NCBI GenBank assembly: GCA_013397935.1
Contig: VZRN01000521.1
Span: 1,201,476 to 1,265,475, forward strand
Direction of reading: 5' to 3'
DNA length: 64,000 nucleotides
Origin: Dasyornis broadbenti
Taxonomy: Eukaryota > Chordata > Aves > Passeriformes > Dasyornithidae
Shown: piece after piece, positions 23,330 to 36,500 of the stretch
Layout of the letters: every line of letters begins with the position of its first letter
How positions within the stretch are numbered: position 1 is the stretch's first letter
Translations under genes and position numbers: made by a program
The notes under the pieces: model-generated
Told to the model about the DNA's origin: nothing
Seen by the model: the letters and a program-made list of their open reading frames with translations, nothing else
Database searches by the model: none

Positions 23330-23872
23330 CCACTGCCCTGCAAAGTTCTGGAACTTATCTATTAGATAAGAGTTTTCTTGATTTTTTGGGGTGCACTGAT
23401 CTAAAAGCTCCACAGAATGTTTACGTATGAGAAGAGATAAATTTCTGGTCATCACTAAGGAAAGAGACAACATTAAGTGAGCATGTTATTGCTCAATGGT
23501 AATCAAACTTGAATACAGGGACCTCTTGAGAAAATTCACTGGAAAGAACTAAATTTTCAAATAAAGTTTTTGAAGCAGCATATAAAATCCCAAAGTCTTT
23601 TTCACTGGATGTTTTGACTCTGGCAGTCTAAAGAAAGATGAAGACTCACAGAGCCTTGCAGGGTGTGCAGGGACCAACCATTTCCTGGCAGAGCTCGTGC
23701 TCCAGAGCAGCTGGGAACTGAGAGCAAACTTGGCAGTGTAATTAGGGCGAGATTGCAGGTCCAGATTCAATGCTATCTGAACTGTGCTCATATTCTGGTA
23801 CAAGTTGCAAAGTAGAAGGGAACTTTCTCTCCCACTGACCCCCCAAACCTGCAAAGGTGCCTGTATTCTTTA

Positions 23873-23886
23873 GCTCCATCTACTGG
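23873..23886 (-). promoter_or_regulatory. Candidate CTCF core motif
   Basis: The minus strand reads CCAGTAGATGGAGC. Against the CTCF core CCASYAGRKGGCRS it matches 13 of 14 positions, the mismatch being A for C at position 12. CTCF sites mark insulators and loop anchors in vertebrates, so an orientation-specific loop anchor in a gene desert would be plausible. Occupancy is unknown, and a single motif in 64 kb can occur by chance. Confidence 0.35.
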
Positions 23887-26019
23887 CACTTGGCGCAAAG
23901 TGGATGCGTGAACGTATAAATACATGTATTCCTGCACGAAAAGCAACAAATAGCTTCCTACAATTTGTCCATCTGGTAGATATGATTATCTTACTTTTAA
24001 ACAATAACAAACTATTATTATTTTTGTAATCTCTGTAGGGTGGGGTCTATAATTTCTCAGAGGATGAGACTACACTGGAAATGTGTTACTGGACTACAAA
24101 TGAAAAATTGTGTGTGTGTGGCAATAAGCAGTTATCGTTTCATGCAAGTATAATTGAAACATCATTTTAAAACCCCATAATTAAGTCTTTAGCAATACCC
24201 AGGGGATGCAAGTTGTTTCTATTCCCATTTCAAAATTGAATGAACAAAATCTGACCAAAGAATCCTGGCTCCTTTTTGCCTCCTCTGCTTGTTCTACATC
24301 TTTCCCTCTTCACATGTTGAAAGAGGCCGTTGGGTTGCTCTTTCCTGTGATAGATTTGGGAATAGTGCTGGAGGTGATTTTTTTCTCCACTGTGGATTTC
24401 CATCACTATGTATTTTAAGATTCTTTATAATATTAAGTTTCTTTAAAGCCTTTGCATAAAAATTGAGTAATAATAATAATCATTACAAGCAGGTAAAAGT
24501 GTAATATGCCTAAAGCCTGGATTTTAAAATCCTTTTTAAATAAGGGGAAATGTATTTTTCATGCATTAAACATTTTAGGAGGTAAGTCTTCTCCAGTATA
24601 TTTTTCAAAGGCTAGCAATTGAAGAGTGCTGGTTTGCATTCATCACTTGCAGCAATTGTAGATCTGTATCCAGACTCCTATGGAGATTTCTTTCTCTTAA
24701 ACTGCTTCTGCCAGCTTTCATTTTTCATACTACTCATATATCACTATTAGTGTAATGGGAAAACTCTGAAAGAACAATCTTTAGTTTTAAAATAAATAAA
24801 TAAAACATTCAAGGCAAAATAGACCTGCCCCTATTCAGAAGGGGTCGTTATTTGGGAATATACTTATTTGTATAAGTATACTTTTAATCAAACTTTTTCC
24901 ATATGACTTCAGAAATAACTGTCTCCTTTAAAATAATAATGCAAAAGGAAACAAAACATAGCACCATAAGCAATTGCTTACTGTGGAGTGACTGCAAGAC
25001 ACCAGGTTCTGGCAAAACTTTCCATAATCATTCTCTGACAGTTGCAATTTATTTATTCAGTTTTAAATGAAGGGCATTAACATTTATCAAAAAAAGATCA
25101 AAGTACATAGGAAATATTTTTTGAATAAGAAGAACAAAACCTGAAGGTGTTCCACACATTTTCAGCTAACATGATTTATACGTTTCTGTTTTTAATGTTG
25201 AGGGAAGTTGGATTCAATAGATGATTTGTTTTCCATGGGGAAATCCTAGTTACAGCAGCGACTCAGTAATCCTGCTTTCTGTACAACAAATGCACAGCTT
25301 GCCTGTGGGAAATTGCGGAGAATGGGATTTTGGCCTAAGCAAATTCAACAGCAAAACATCCACTGTCTTCACTGGAACCTTCATTCTGATTGGAATATTT
25401 TAACTTGTTTCCCATATGAGCAAGGCAGGCTGCCCTTGTGAGGCTGTAAGAGAGTGATCCATGGATCATGAAGGTTTGGATCAGTCCATGCTATTCCTTC
25501 AGTCGGCTTTGGCCACAGCCTGATTTGAGATCAGCTAACATGCAGGACCAACCGTTAAAAGAAAAAAAATACATGTCACTATCTAATGAACAAAAGTTGC
25601 ACTGGCAGGTACATGGCATAAGAGGAACTCCTGAGAGTCTTAGGCAGATTTGGAAGTCCATGCGGAGGGTCACGGCGGCTGCAAGGAGTGCTGATGGAGA
25701 CAAGGAGAGCTTGAATCAGGAAAATAGCAGCTGAAGGGGAGAGGGACTGGTGAGCGAAGCACAGGTAGGTGAAAGAAACTGTGTATAGATGTGTTTCCAT
25801 TGCAGTCAATTCTACTAATTAGTGGGTGTTTTTTTTGCAAGGAGTCAATATTGTGAGGGTGTATTAATATGGTAATAGCGTGTTGCAGGAGCTGTAGCTG
25901 GCTGTGACTTTGGGGGAAGGGAGACAGAAATGTCAATTCAACCATGCATGTGAATTTAGCAGATTTACATCTTTGAATAAGAAACCTCCAAGAAACAGCA
26001 AGCAGAGGGTTTTTTTTCC
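23887..26019. other. Non-coding AT-rich spacer
   Basis: No gene recognised. It contains a short (TAA)n run at about 24467-24480 and a short (GT)n run at about 24108-24119. Confidence 0.65.
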
Positions 26020-26110
26020 CCGTCTTAGTCGATTTTGCATATCATGCGGCCAATTATGTGCTGTAATGTGAAGGGTAAAAAGTCTCTCTTGTTTCTGGAG
26101 TCAGGTAAAA
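26020..26110. promoter_or_regulatory. Candidate POU/homeodomain regulatory patch
   Basis: ATTTTGCATATCATGC at 26032-26047 resembles a composite POU site (a near-octamer followed by an ATGC half). It is followed at once by CCAATTATG, a CCAAT/homeodomain overlap. Two CpGs (26030 and 26047) survive in otherwise CpG-poor sequence. Function is inferred from motifs only. Confidence 0.3.
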
Positions 26111-28241
26111 AAGGTCACACCTTGCACTGTGTCCCACTAGCCTAGAGCAGCCAAGCAGGAGCGTGAAGCCTTTCAACAGCTAAGTGGGCCATGGAAATGA
26201 CAATCCCAAGCAGAAAGTGGCTTTTCTAAGGACTGGTAGTTATTTTATTGAAATACTGCAAAGAAATGAGAATTGCATGTGTAGCACGAGCTCTCTGCTA
26301 GCTGATTCCAAATCCAAATTGACCTTTCTATAACTTTCCCTTACTGTTTATCCAATTCTCCTTGTCTTGGGTCTCCCGAGTACCAGCATGACTGACATCT
26401 GCCAGGATAGATACACTGGCAAAGGCACATATTAACCACTGATTCCTGCCCATCAAGATCCGCTCCAGGTCACCTGTGCAGACTGGTGACAGGAGCACTG
26501 TTTTGCTCCTGCTCAAGGACAACCATTCATCCTCTCTGAGATTATCAACCCCCAGCCCAGCCCAATCAATATCAGGAAATACGCTGTAATCTCTCCATGA
26601 ATATAAGCACCCTTTGGGATGTGAGCTGGTCAATGCTCTTTGATGTATTCCTTGAAGAGCAAAAGGTTTGGAACCAAAGTGCATTGTCTGGCTCCCAGCT
26701 CATAGACAGTTTCTGACATTTAAGGACACTTTATACCTGCTAATCTACTTGACTCTTGAATCTGTGGAAAATTTGAAAGTCAGGTAAGTTTTAAAGAGAT
26801 TTTTTCTTATTTGCTCACAGAGCCAAGAGCTGAAGAGATTCACTAAGTCTAGGAAAGGCAGTGAATTAAAACAGAACAATTGTGTCTTTGCTGGGAAGAC
26901 CAGTTTTCAACTGAACTTGATATTTGCTATCACTTTGCCATTTTAATTTCCCAAATTAGCAAAAAATCCACCTAGAACTGTCTAATTTTTCTCTGGTAGC
27001 ATTATTTGATGTATAGAAGTAACTTTAATCTCTGCTTGCTAGGTAGAACAAAACCTAGTTTTACAGTGTTGTCCTAGAGGCGGCAGCAGAGTACATAAGA
27101 AACAAAAAAGCTAACACACAAATGGGCAAAGTTGTGTTTGGTTAGTAGTTAATCTCTATAAAGTCTCGCTAAAGGGTTTTACTGGAATAAAGGGCTCACA
27201 TAAAACCCAAGATGGAATATAGGCATATCTTTGAAATAGGTAATAGGGTGAAAATAATACTAAATATTATTGCATGTTCTGGATCTGAGGAAAATAAGTT
27301 GACCTAAAAGAAATCACTTGTTGGAGAGCGCTTGCGGAAGGAAACTGTTTTCTATATCACAGACTTAGAGAAAACTTGAGCTACTGGCGTGAAGTTGTAG
27401 AGGCTGTTGGATCAGCAAACTTTAAAACAACTGTGATGCTCTGTGACACATTAATTGAAATGTACTTTCCAGTGCAACCATTTAGCAATTTATATAAATA
27501 TCAAAGCTTTTGGGGTTTACTGTCAGTCTTTGTTTCTGAATGAGAAATTTATAAAAAACATATGTTTCAAACTGCCACTGAGTACATGTTCAGAAGGATG
27601 TGGCCACTGAACTATATCAAACTTTACTCAGCACAATCAGTTGATGAACAGAAGATTCTTCCATTAATAATGTCTCTTTTCAGTAATAACCCAAAGCTGG
27701 AAAAAGGGCTATTTTGTTGAGATGGGAGGAACGAAGCCTTAAAGCATGGTCTTATTGAAGTCATGGGCAATTTGTCATTGGCTTCAGTGGAACCAGGATT
27801 TTGCCAAAAATATCAAATGCATTCTGAAGTCTTTCCATTAATTAGTCTGCAATTAAAAATAAATCATCTTGTATAAGTAAGTTGCACCATGGACAGGCCT
27901 AGGGACTGTCCACACTGACATGAACTTCAGATCTGACTCCAGGTTCTCCAGCTTCTGGGTCTGCTCAGCTCCAGGATTTTGGCTTCTTTCCTTCTGATGC
28001 CTGTGGTGTTAACACGACAAAATTATCATGTCACTTCCATTATTCATATGCAAAGTTAAGCTCAGTTTATCTGAGCATTTGTGTTATAGCAGCACCCGGA
28101 AGCCTCCAGACACAGTGAGAATATCCTTATGAAGGGCATGTTGGCTTGGTCTGCTCTGTTGGAAAGTAAAGTTCCCAGAGCTCAGCCAGCCACCCCTAAG
28201 CCTGTCCATGGTGCATCTGCTGATGGGATATGCTCAGCAGG
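26111..28241. other. Non-coding spacer
   Basis: No gene recognised. A minus-strand frame of 118 codons (26684-26328) has no recognisable domain. An ETS-like CCGGAAG lies at about 28086. Confidence 0.65.
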
Positions 28242-28292
28242 GAGAGCTGTGTTTGTGGAACGAGCCCAGGCAGCGAGGGCTGTGTTTGTGGA
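28242..28292 (+). repeat. Two-copy direct repeat, 33-bp period
   Basis: GAGAGCTGTGTTTGTGGA at 28242-28259 recurs at 28275-28292 with one change. The period of 33 keeps reading frame in two short overlapping frames (28129-28329 and 28230-28430). A good splice-donor-like GGTAAGTAAA follows at about 28422. The peptide in the second frame is Cys-rich but unrecognised. Confidence 0.6.
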
Positions 28293-31020
28293 CTGGTGCC
28301 TGAGAGCTCTCCAGAGACCAAGTGCATAAAGTGGGTGCCTGGCTGTTCACAGCAGCACTGTGGACACCACTGCTGCACCTCCAAGGGACAGCCCATGGCA
28401 GCCGGTCCCACGGGCGGATGCGGTAAGTAAACGGATGGACAAACCTTTGGGAAAAAGGAGAGGCTCAAGCTGACTAAGGGCCTGATGACTCCATGGTCTT
28501 GGCTGCATGAAGGGCGTCACAAGCTTTTCCAGGGAGTTATTTCCTAGCATCAGAGAGGGCAATTAAGACCTTTTCATCCAGTACAAAAGTTTTGTTTTAC
28601 TACTGTTCTTTAAATTTGGGAAACTTTTACTGGTTTGTAAAATGCCCTGTGTGTCCACTGAAATGCTCTCATTAAAACGTCTTGGTTTCTCCTACTGTTG
28701 ATGCAGAAGGACATATCTACCTGCTCCACCAAATCCTGCAGGCTTTGTTCTGGCCAGAGCTCTGCTTGGATAAGAAATGAGAGTAGAGGAAGCTGGTTCT
28801 GGTGCAATCCTCTGCTAATTCTCTGTGTTCTGGAAAAGTATTGCTCTGTGCTCACCCAGACTGGTGTAGGAAGGGACAGTGGGTATTTGTGCACAAACAT
28901 AATGCTGTTTGTGTACAACCAAGTGTGGGGGTGATGGGCCCCCCTTGTGAATAGGAGCTCTCTAGAATTTGTAAACATGTACCCATATGTATGTTTTCTG
29001 AATGCAGTCTTCATTTGGGTTAATAAGGTCTCTGACCCACTTTACAAAGGACAGTTTGTATTCATTTAACACCTAATCTTCACCCACAGATCCCTGGGAA
29101 GTAAACCTCTGTGATATACAATACATTTGTAATAATTCACATGCAGCATTTCTCTTTGTTTTCAAGGCTGTTTAGCTAACCTGTACAAAAATATTTGCAG
29201 CCCCTCCTTCTCCAGAAAGCCCCAGCTGATGAGCCAAGCTCTCAACATTTCATTCCTATGTAGATAGTTTGCTAAATTTTTTCCCAAGGCTTTATGGTTT
29301 TCAACAATATATCTTTCATCACTGTATTGCCAAAAAGAAGTGGCTGCCTTGAAGCTTCCCTTAGGATTTGGACTGGATATCGAGGATTAGTTTATAACTG
29401 GTAACTTATGAACTGCACAGTGTTTTACAAACAACTTATTTTTCTTAATGTAATGGTGAAACAATGAAACCCCATCCTGAGAACTTATTTCTGAAAGGAT
29501 ATTTGAAGGAAGTTTTAAACAATACTTTATTTACCTATATCAAAACTGATCAGTTTTAAAGGACTGTATTTTTGTCTTCATACCATAGGCATTAACGGAC
29601 CACAAATCTTGAAAATATTTATCTCTGGTTGAATTTGTATGTGTTTGTTTCGGATTTAGGGGCTTGTTTTTTAGGGGGTTTTTTTTTCAAATCTCTAAGA
29701 ATGTCTGAGTTTTGAGCTTGGCTTTTGTGCAGCTGGGATCTGACGATATAACAGAAGAAACCCATTATTTATAGGAATGGAATCACAGCAGGTATTGGCA
29801 GAATACAGCAATGGGAAACTTCTGAAGAATATTTCTTGCTTTTACCTGTGTTGGTGCAAGTCATATGTGTTGGTAATAAGGGCAAGGAAAAAACTAACAA
29901 GTAAGCACAGATTTTTTTATTTGAACACATCTGTTTTATTTCAGTTCAGTGTGATGGCTGGAGGGAGAAAGGGATTTCTTCAGATGGCATGTGTTTAGTT
30001 CCAATTTTTGGTAAACTTAAAACAGAAAAGGACATCTAATTTTTTTTTAATGGATTTTCTCCAAGTTGGTTATAACAGAAGCATATCCACTTTTTCTAGT
30101 GTCCATGCTGCTCTCTTCTAGTAGAAGGTTTTCTTATAATTGCTTTATGTAGAATATATTCAGAGTAACCATTGCTTTGTTTGTACTGCAATTGCATCTG
30201 GAAATGTCTTTCAAGATCAGGGACCACATGGGGAAGCCTTGCAGGAACAATGACAGAAAGCCAGTCACCACCCCAAAGCCCTTACAGCTATCTAGATGAA
30301 ACTGGGAAAAAGGGAAAGAAGAAAATGGTTTTGCTAAGGAAAGAAGTCATTTGGCCATGTACATATTTTAAACTAGTGGAACTGCAGGATACAGTTGGAG
30401 TATATTAACTCCTGAATATTTTACTAAAATTCATATATAGCTGGGAAATTATAACTTATTTAGCACATGTGTCTTTAGTCATATTATTAAAAACTTAATT
30501 TTTCCTCCTAATATAGATGGGAACATGTAAACTAGATGACATTTTTGCCATTATACTGAATTACTTATTGACTTTCATTATGATGATTATAATAATTTCT
30601 TAAATAATGCATTGATAAAAGTCTGGGGGAAGGACCTCTCTTAACATGTTCCATTGTTATGTTTGTGTCTAAACTTCCTGGGGCAGAGAAAACCAGAACT
30701 AAAATAGCAGTCAAGGCAGACCCTTGCTCTGATCTCAGCTTGAGGACTCCGTCAAGATTGAGCCTTTATTAGACCAGACACTGTAAAATTCCTGTGTATA
30801 AGTGTCTTTTCATGCTGAAGAACCCACATTTAAAGGATTTGATGAGTAAGAAGGATTAACACTACTACTAAAATGGAAGGAAATATGGAAAGAAAACAGT
30901 TTATTTTATGACACTTAGGTATGGCCTATGTCTCTTCCCATTAATGTAAATTTCTGTTTCCACTTAGCTCTTAGGAAGTAGAGTCAGGCCAAAGATGAGT
31001 GCTTTTAAAAATCACTCCCT
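28293..31020. other. Non-coding spacer
   Basis: No gene recognised. A minus-strand frame at 29014-28610 (134 codons) has no recognisable domain. The stretch 30540-30630 is very AT-rich with several ATTA cores and could be a weak regulatory patch. Confidence 0.6.
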
Positions 31021-31115
31021 TAGCAACTTGCTGAAGGTCAGTGGTGGGTGTTTGTGGCAGAAATGGGAATGAATGATAGTCCATTGTCTTAACCACAAGA
31101 CCCTGCTTCCTCTCC
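31021..31115 (-). repeat. Ancient MIR-like SINE fragment (reverse orientation)
   Basis: The block order matches the reverse complement of the MIR 5' half: AACTTGCTGAAGGTCA (consensus AACTTGCCCAAGGTCA), then GTGGCAGAAATGGGA (like GTGGCAGAGCCGGGA), then TCTTAACCACAAGACC..TGC..CCTCT (like TCTTAACCACTA..CTGCC). MIRs are tRNA-derived CORE-SINEs that stopped moving long ago, and scattered copies persist across amniotes. This is the clearest interspersed repeat in the window. It was matched from memory of the consensus. Confidence 0.6.
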
Positions 31116-34100
31116 GAATCCCAGGTTGATTTGACAGGGTTACAGCACATGAAAAAAGTCCAAATTTAAAAATATTAAACTTGGCACTGATGATAAGGAA
31201 TGATTAAGAGTCAACTAAGGAAAGGCACAACCACACTGACAGAGACAGTCTTCAGAGCAGAACCATATTTTCATCTAACCAGGTTTTATTGGAGCTCTCC
31301 TGATGAATACATTTGACTGCATTCTGCTTTTTTGTTTTGGCAAGCACTGCAGAAGGCCTGATCCAGCTCTTTAGGAAATCAATCGAAGTTTGATTAGAGC
31401 CACAGAAAGCCATGAAGGGAATTTCAAGAGATAAAGTGTGGAGCCAGACATTCAAAAATAGCTTTTTTAATGTGTGTCGCTGACCCTTCTAATGGCTTGC
31501 AAATGCAGTCTTAGGGTAACCACCCTAAGTGAAGGTACTTTATGGGGAAGGCTTGAAATTTGGAGCAGAATAAAACAGCGAGCTTGCTTGGGAGAACGAG
31601 TGTGAGCTGGGTCACGACAAGGAGCTTGGATTCAGTTCTCACCTGTGCCTGGATTTCATTCACAGGAGCAAACATGGAATGAGATAAGAAAGGGTCTGGG
31701 TTGGGGAGCCAATTCACCACTTACCCCTGCAAGGTAGTTTGGGAACTCAATTGATCAAAGGAAAACAGTGACTTGGGTGTGGGGCTGAGTGATCTGAGTG
31801 CAAGCTCTTACCTCTGCAGTCATCTCAGCACGAGGTCTCCAAGCTGAAGAGAAACAAATCAACCAATTGCCTGATCTTTCATTCCTGCTGAGAGACCATA
31901 ATCATGAGGTCTGAACTGACTGTCCGGTCAGCGGCTGACTGTGGCTCAGGAAAAGAGGATAACCCTTGAGACATTGTCTCTGAAGACTAAAAGACAAGGA
32001 TACAGTCGTGTTGAGTAGACCTTATACTGTACCTAAGATTGCTGTAAAGACCTTTTGTCAGAAAACCTCCAGAAGAGAACAAGTCAGCAGCTTAATTCTC
32101 TTTTGGACACATACTCCGGAATCATGGTAGGTTTCTACAGCTGTCTCTGATCCCTGAATTCCTGGCCTGTAACTACTGCTGCCTTTAGCTGCTGTGTTTG
32201 TAAAGATTGTTCAAGATGATAATTCTGCTGTAGGTATGACAAAAGTCCTCCTGGGATGTTAAAAAACCCAAGCCCTGTAATCTGATGGTCACTCTGGTTC
32301 TTGGTGGCATCCTCTGACTTTTCTCCAGAGAGAAGATAAATGGGGCAGGAGGAATATTTTATGATCTGGTCCTGTGGTGCAACAGCTGCACAACAGCTCC
32401 CTGGAAAACTCTACCCAGTGGCAAACAGAGAAACCTCTAGGTCATGTGCCAGGGAACTCAGTGCACATCTCCTCTATTACATGGAAATAGTTTCCTGTGT
32501 CTCTTAGATGTCAGACTACCAAGTGGAAGACAAGTAAAGAAAATTTGCCCACACATTTGTTTTTATGGATTCATCTCATTGTCTTCATTCACAGAGTGGC
32601 AGAAATAAAACCTCTAAAAATGTGGTCAGTGCAGCGGATCCTAAGGACTAAAGCAGATCCCTACTGTCAAAAGACAGTGATATGTTCATAAAAAGGATTC
32701 TGTTCCCATTTTTCAGCTGCTTCCAACTTTTTGCTCTCCTCAACAGAATCTTCAGTGTCAATTTAGGCATTAAAAAAGCCTCACATTTCTAAAACAGTAA
32801 TGACACTTCTTAGAAAAGGCCTCAGGTGTCATCTTCAGGTGTTAATCTGGGTGTTGCTGGGCTCGAGCCTGCATTTCTACTGACACCAATGAAATTCCCT
32901 GAGTAGATGAGGAATGTGGGGGAACAGAAAAGCTGGCAGTAAACCCTCCATCACAACATTTCCAACACAGAGCAGGATATTTCAAAACCAACTTTGTTGC
33001 TGTTACTGTGGAGAATGCTTGCCTCAAATGTTCCTTCTTTTCTCTTTTAAATGGAAGAACAAAACCTTTTCAGAGAAATGCTGAAACATTACTGCCTTTA
33101 GCATATTTTCATCCAGAAATATAGTGGGTTTGGGTTTGTGGTGTTTTGTTTTTTTTTAAACTAATTCCAGTCTACTTTGAAGATGTGAACTGAAGTGTTG
33201 CATAAGTTTGATAATAAATACACTCCAAATTACTGCTGTGATAATTACCAGGTGTTACAGAAGTCAGGTGTCCATATACAATCATGGAAGAGTCCTTCTT
33301 CCAAATACAAAGGGGAAGGTAGTCCCTGAGATAAATTTAACCTTGACTCTGCACTGGGATTTTCAGAGGTGTTGTACGGGTAGTTATTGTGAGAAGGTTC
33401 TGGCAGTAATTATGATTAAACACTTTGTGAATGTACCAATGTCAAAAGCTTTTCACACATAGCTTTTATTCCCTTTATTTTGAAAACATGAAGTCTTAAT
33501 AGTCAAAATGTTGGGCGTTTTTTCCTCCTTTATTCTAAGCAGATGTTTTCTCTCCTCACCCTTCCTTCCTCTGTGCTTTCCTCATTGGAAGGAATGATGA
33601 GTATGTGCCCAAAGGAAAATTGAAAACCATGTGAAAAACACAGAAAAATTATTTTGTTAGGGAAAAATAAGTTAATGAAGAATGACTCTGTTTTGAAGCT
33701 ACTGGACCAAATTTAATTTCCAAATTGATTTAAAAGTATACCAGTTTCTGACCAGTTACATTAGCTTCTGAACATTCTTGTGTGATTAATTTATGAGATA
33801 GGAACTCAAAATAGTTAGAAGGACAAATTTTAGTGCTGAGAAGAAGGCAGGTCTCTTCTGGCTGCCTCCAAGTCTTGCCTTTCACTTCTGGAGGCAAATG
33901 TCTTTTTGTACCTCACAGCAGGCACAAGGTGAGGAGATGATGCAGGCAGATACTCACCCATGGGCTAGTTTTGTGAAGTGGACCTTTAGTTGCCATCCTT
34001 GGTGAAAGACAATGGTTTCCATAGATCCTAACTCCAAACTTGTGGTGTCTGCCCACCTCAGGTTCTCTCTGAACTTCAAACTTCGCAGACACAGCTGCTG

Positions 34101-34623
34101 CCTGCAAGGGGGCTGCAGGATTTGACCATAGGATTTGATGAGAGCCTTAATGAATAGCACTGAAAGAAAAGCAGCACCCAATCAATAATCTGAGGCACAC
34201 AGACATTTATCAAAGAGAACCCAGAATGCTTTGCATTTGTTCCTCCACATACTGCTGTTGACAGTTACATCTGCATCCATCCATTTCCTGCAGTCTACAG
34301 GAGAATCATTAGAAACAAAAGACATTTATTTATGTAAGAAGGAAACCTCTATGGCTACCTAACTTAAGCTGTGTTATTTTAAAGGCTTTATTGTTAGTAG
34401 TAATAGTAGTACTGGATCTAGGTTAACACTTTTCCTTTCTTCTTTTTCCATTATTTGAATGTTTCTACCTTTCAGGCTGGTATGTAACTGCTGTTATTAA
34501 ATAGGATATCATATTTGTTTCCATTAAGCATGTGTACATATGTGAATATCTTCATAAAACATACCTAGAGCACTAAGTGCAAAGACCTGTGGGACAGAAA
34601 TCAAGACAACATCAGAGAAAAGA
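31116..34623. other. Non-coding spacer
   Basis: No gene recognised in 3.5 kb. Frames are short and unrelated on both strands. Confidence 0.65.
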
Positions 34624-34680
34624 TTTTTTTTTTTTTNNNNNNNNNNNNNNNNNNNNNNNNNNNNNNNNNNTTTTTTTTTT
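34624..34680. other. Assembly gap (34 N) inside poly-T
   Basis: T13 at 34624-34636, N at 34637-34670, then T10 at 34671-34680. The gap is an unresolved homopolymer, or a poly-T flanked insertion whose interior is missing. Confidence 0.95.
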
Positions 34681-36239
34681 GCCTACCGAGCCTGCTGTGG
34701 TTGCTATTTCAGCTGTTCATTAAAGTTATATTGCTTCCTTTATCTCTTGTGCTCATGGAATACAAGCACCTCCATAATGAGCTTAAATTACCACGAGCTA
34801 AGAATAGAAAACTCGATTTCAGTCCTTGGGAGGCTGAAGCTGTGGTGGTGCATGGGTAATCAAGCAATATTAGCTGTATAATGGTGCTAGGATCCCAGGG
34901 CAGAGCTGCTGGAATGTTTATGGCAGGGAAGCACAATAAATATCTATTTTCTGTGTTTGCTGGGTTTCTTTCCCCTCTCCCTGCTCCAGCCTCCTTATAC
35001 ATTTTGAAATAAACATTGTTGCTTTCTCTATATTAATATCCTCTATATGTGGTTGGCCAGCCACGTCTGTCTTTGGAGAGTAGAACCTCCTGTGTTCTCA
35101 TTTTCTCATTTATACAGCTAAGCTATGGAAAAGTCCCGGTCACCTGAGTTATCGGTATCAGAAAAGCACGGAGAAAGCTGAGTGAAAATGTCAGAACTTA
35201 GACTAAAGAGGATGTGTGCAAAAATACCCTCCATTTCCAAGTGTTTTGGATGCTGTGGATTTCATTTCATTAAATAGCAAGTGGGAATAAGACTCTTCCT
35301 TGCATACCTGATCATTAGCAAAGCACAAGTGGGGGTTCTTTGTTCAGAGGGACCAAATTTTCTCTCTTGTTACTTCAAGTTTAACAGTCATTTCAAGCGA
35401 TTCCTGCTCCAAGACAGAAGCGTCCCCTCATTCACACAACCCCTGGAGGCTGATGCTGCAAAAAACAGGCCCAGGGAATGGTGGTGTGCCAGCACCTCCT
35501 CAAGGTGTTAACAGATTGCTACTGACATTAGAGCACTGCAATGATCACAGGGCAGGCAGCAGCAGCTCAGGGCTCTGCCTGATGGACTCTGCTGAATTTA
35601 ACTGTGATGGCTCCTGAAGTAACACCCTCCCAGGCACCTTGCCCTGTTCCAAGAGCACCCACAGGCACAGACTAAATCTACTAGAGAACCAAAAGACAGC
35701 ATATTTATCAAGAGTTATCCTGAAAATCACCTGGATTGGGAAGAAACCCACTTTATCATGGCATTCCCAATGAGCTTTCGGATAGTTTTGCTATTTGATA
35801 TTAATAAATTGGCTTTTCACCAAATTTCTTCTCACTTTCAATCTCTTTCCAATGATTAAAAAGCTCTCACTGTAGCTTTTAAGGGATTTCTTTAGCATAT
35901 GAAATACCAAAATAAATCTGCTCCACCAAAACAATTCTCCACTATCTTATACATCCAGTTCACTTTATATATTTCGGCTCAGAAATTCAATACTGATTGC
36001 ATCCCCTGCTCAGAAAGTAGCACATACTGTTTCACAAGATGTTATCCTCAGTTGGGGACTCCAAGTTGATGCAAAGAGGGGCCTCTCAGAGTGCCCCACA
36101 GGACGTTTGTGATAGAGCACATACCCAGCTAGGCCCTCTCCTGCCCTGGTTTACTCAGATCATCACTTCCTCATGAGGGAATATGCCTCTTGAAAGCACC
36201 ACAGGGGGAAAAGGTTTATCTCTGTTTATCCTACAGCTG
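34681..36239. other. Non-coding spacer
   Basis: No gene recognised. Confidence 0.65.
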
Positions 36240-36500
36240 CCACTTCTGCCACCTCCTTATGTAAAGAGCTTTATTTCACGAGTTGTCCTGATAATACCAG
36301 GGACGGAGGAGAGACCGAGGCTCTACCTAAGGGCAGTAAAGTTAGTGGACTTTGGCCTTTAACGAGCAGAAGGTGCAATTCAATTACAGCTCGCTGGTAG
36401 GTGTCATTAGCTTATATCTCCAGGGGTCATTGGCAAAGATCATTAGCAGGGGGTCATTAGCAGGGTTAGTCAATATAAGGGGGCCTAGAGCCACTTCTAC
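36240..36500. promoter_or_regulatory. Candidate enhancer with four TCATTRGC copies
   Basis: TCATTAGC at 36404-36411, TCATTGGC at 36427-36434, TCATTAGC at 36440-36447 and TCATTAGC at 36454-36461, all in the same orientation and 13-23 bases apart. The last two are extended to TCATTAGCAGGG. The complement GCTAATGA is a homeodomain-type site. Upstream are CAATTA at about 36381 and two CpGs at about 36304 and 36318. Homotypic clusters of this kind are characteristic of developmental enhancers. A short degenerate tandem duplication would give part of the same pattern. Confidence 0.45.

Noticed and set aside
36248..36263. CTCF-like AGGTGGCAG on the minus strand
   Set aside because: Only the 3' half of the core matches; the 5' half has several mismatches.
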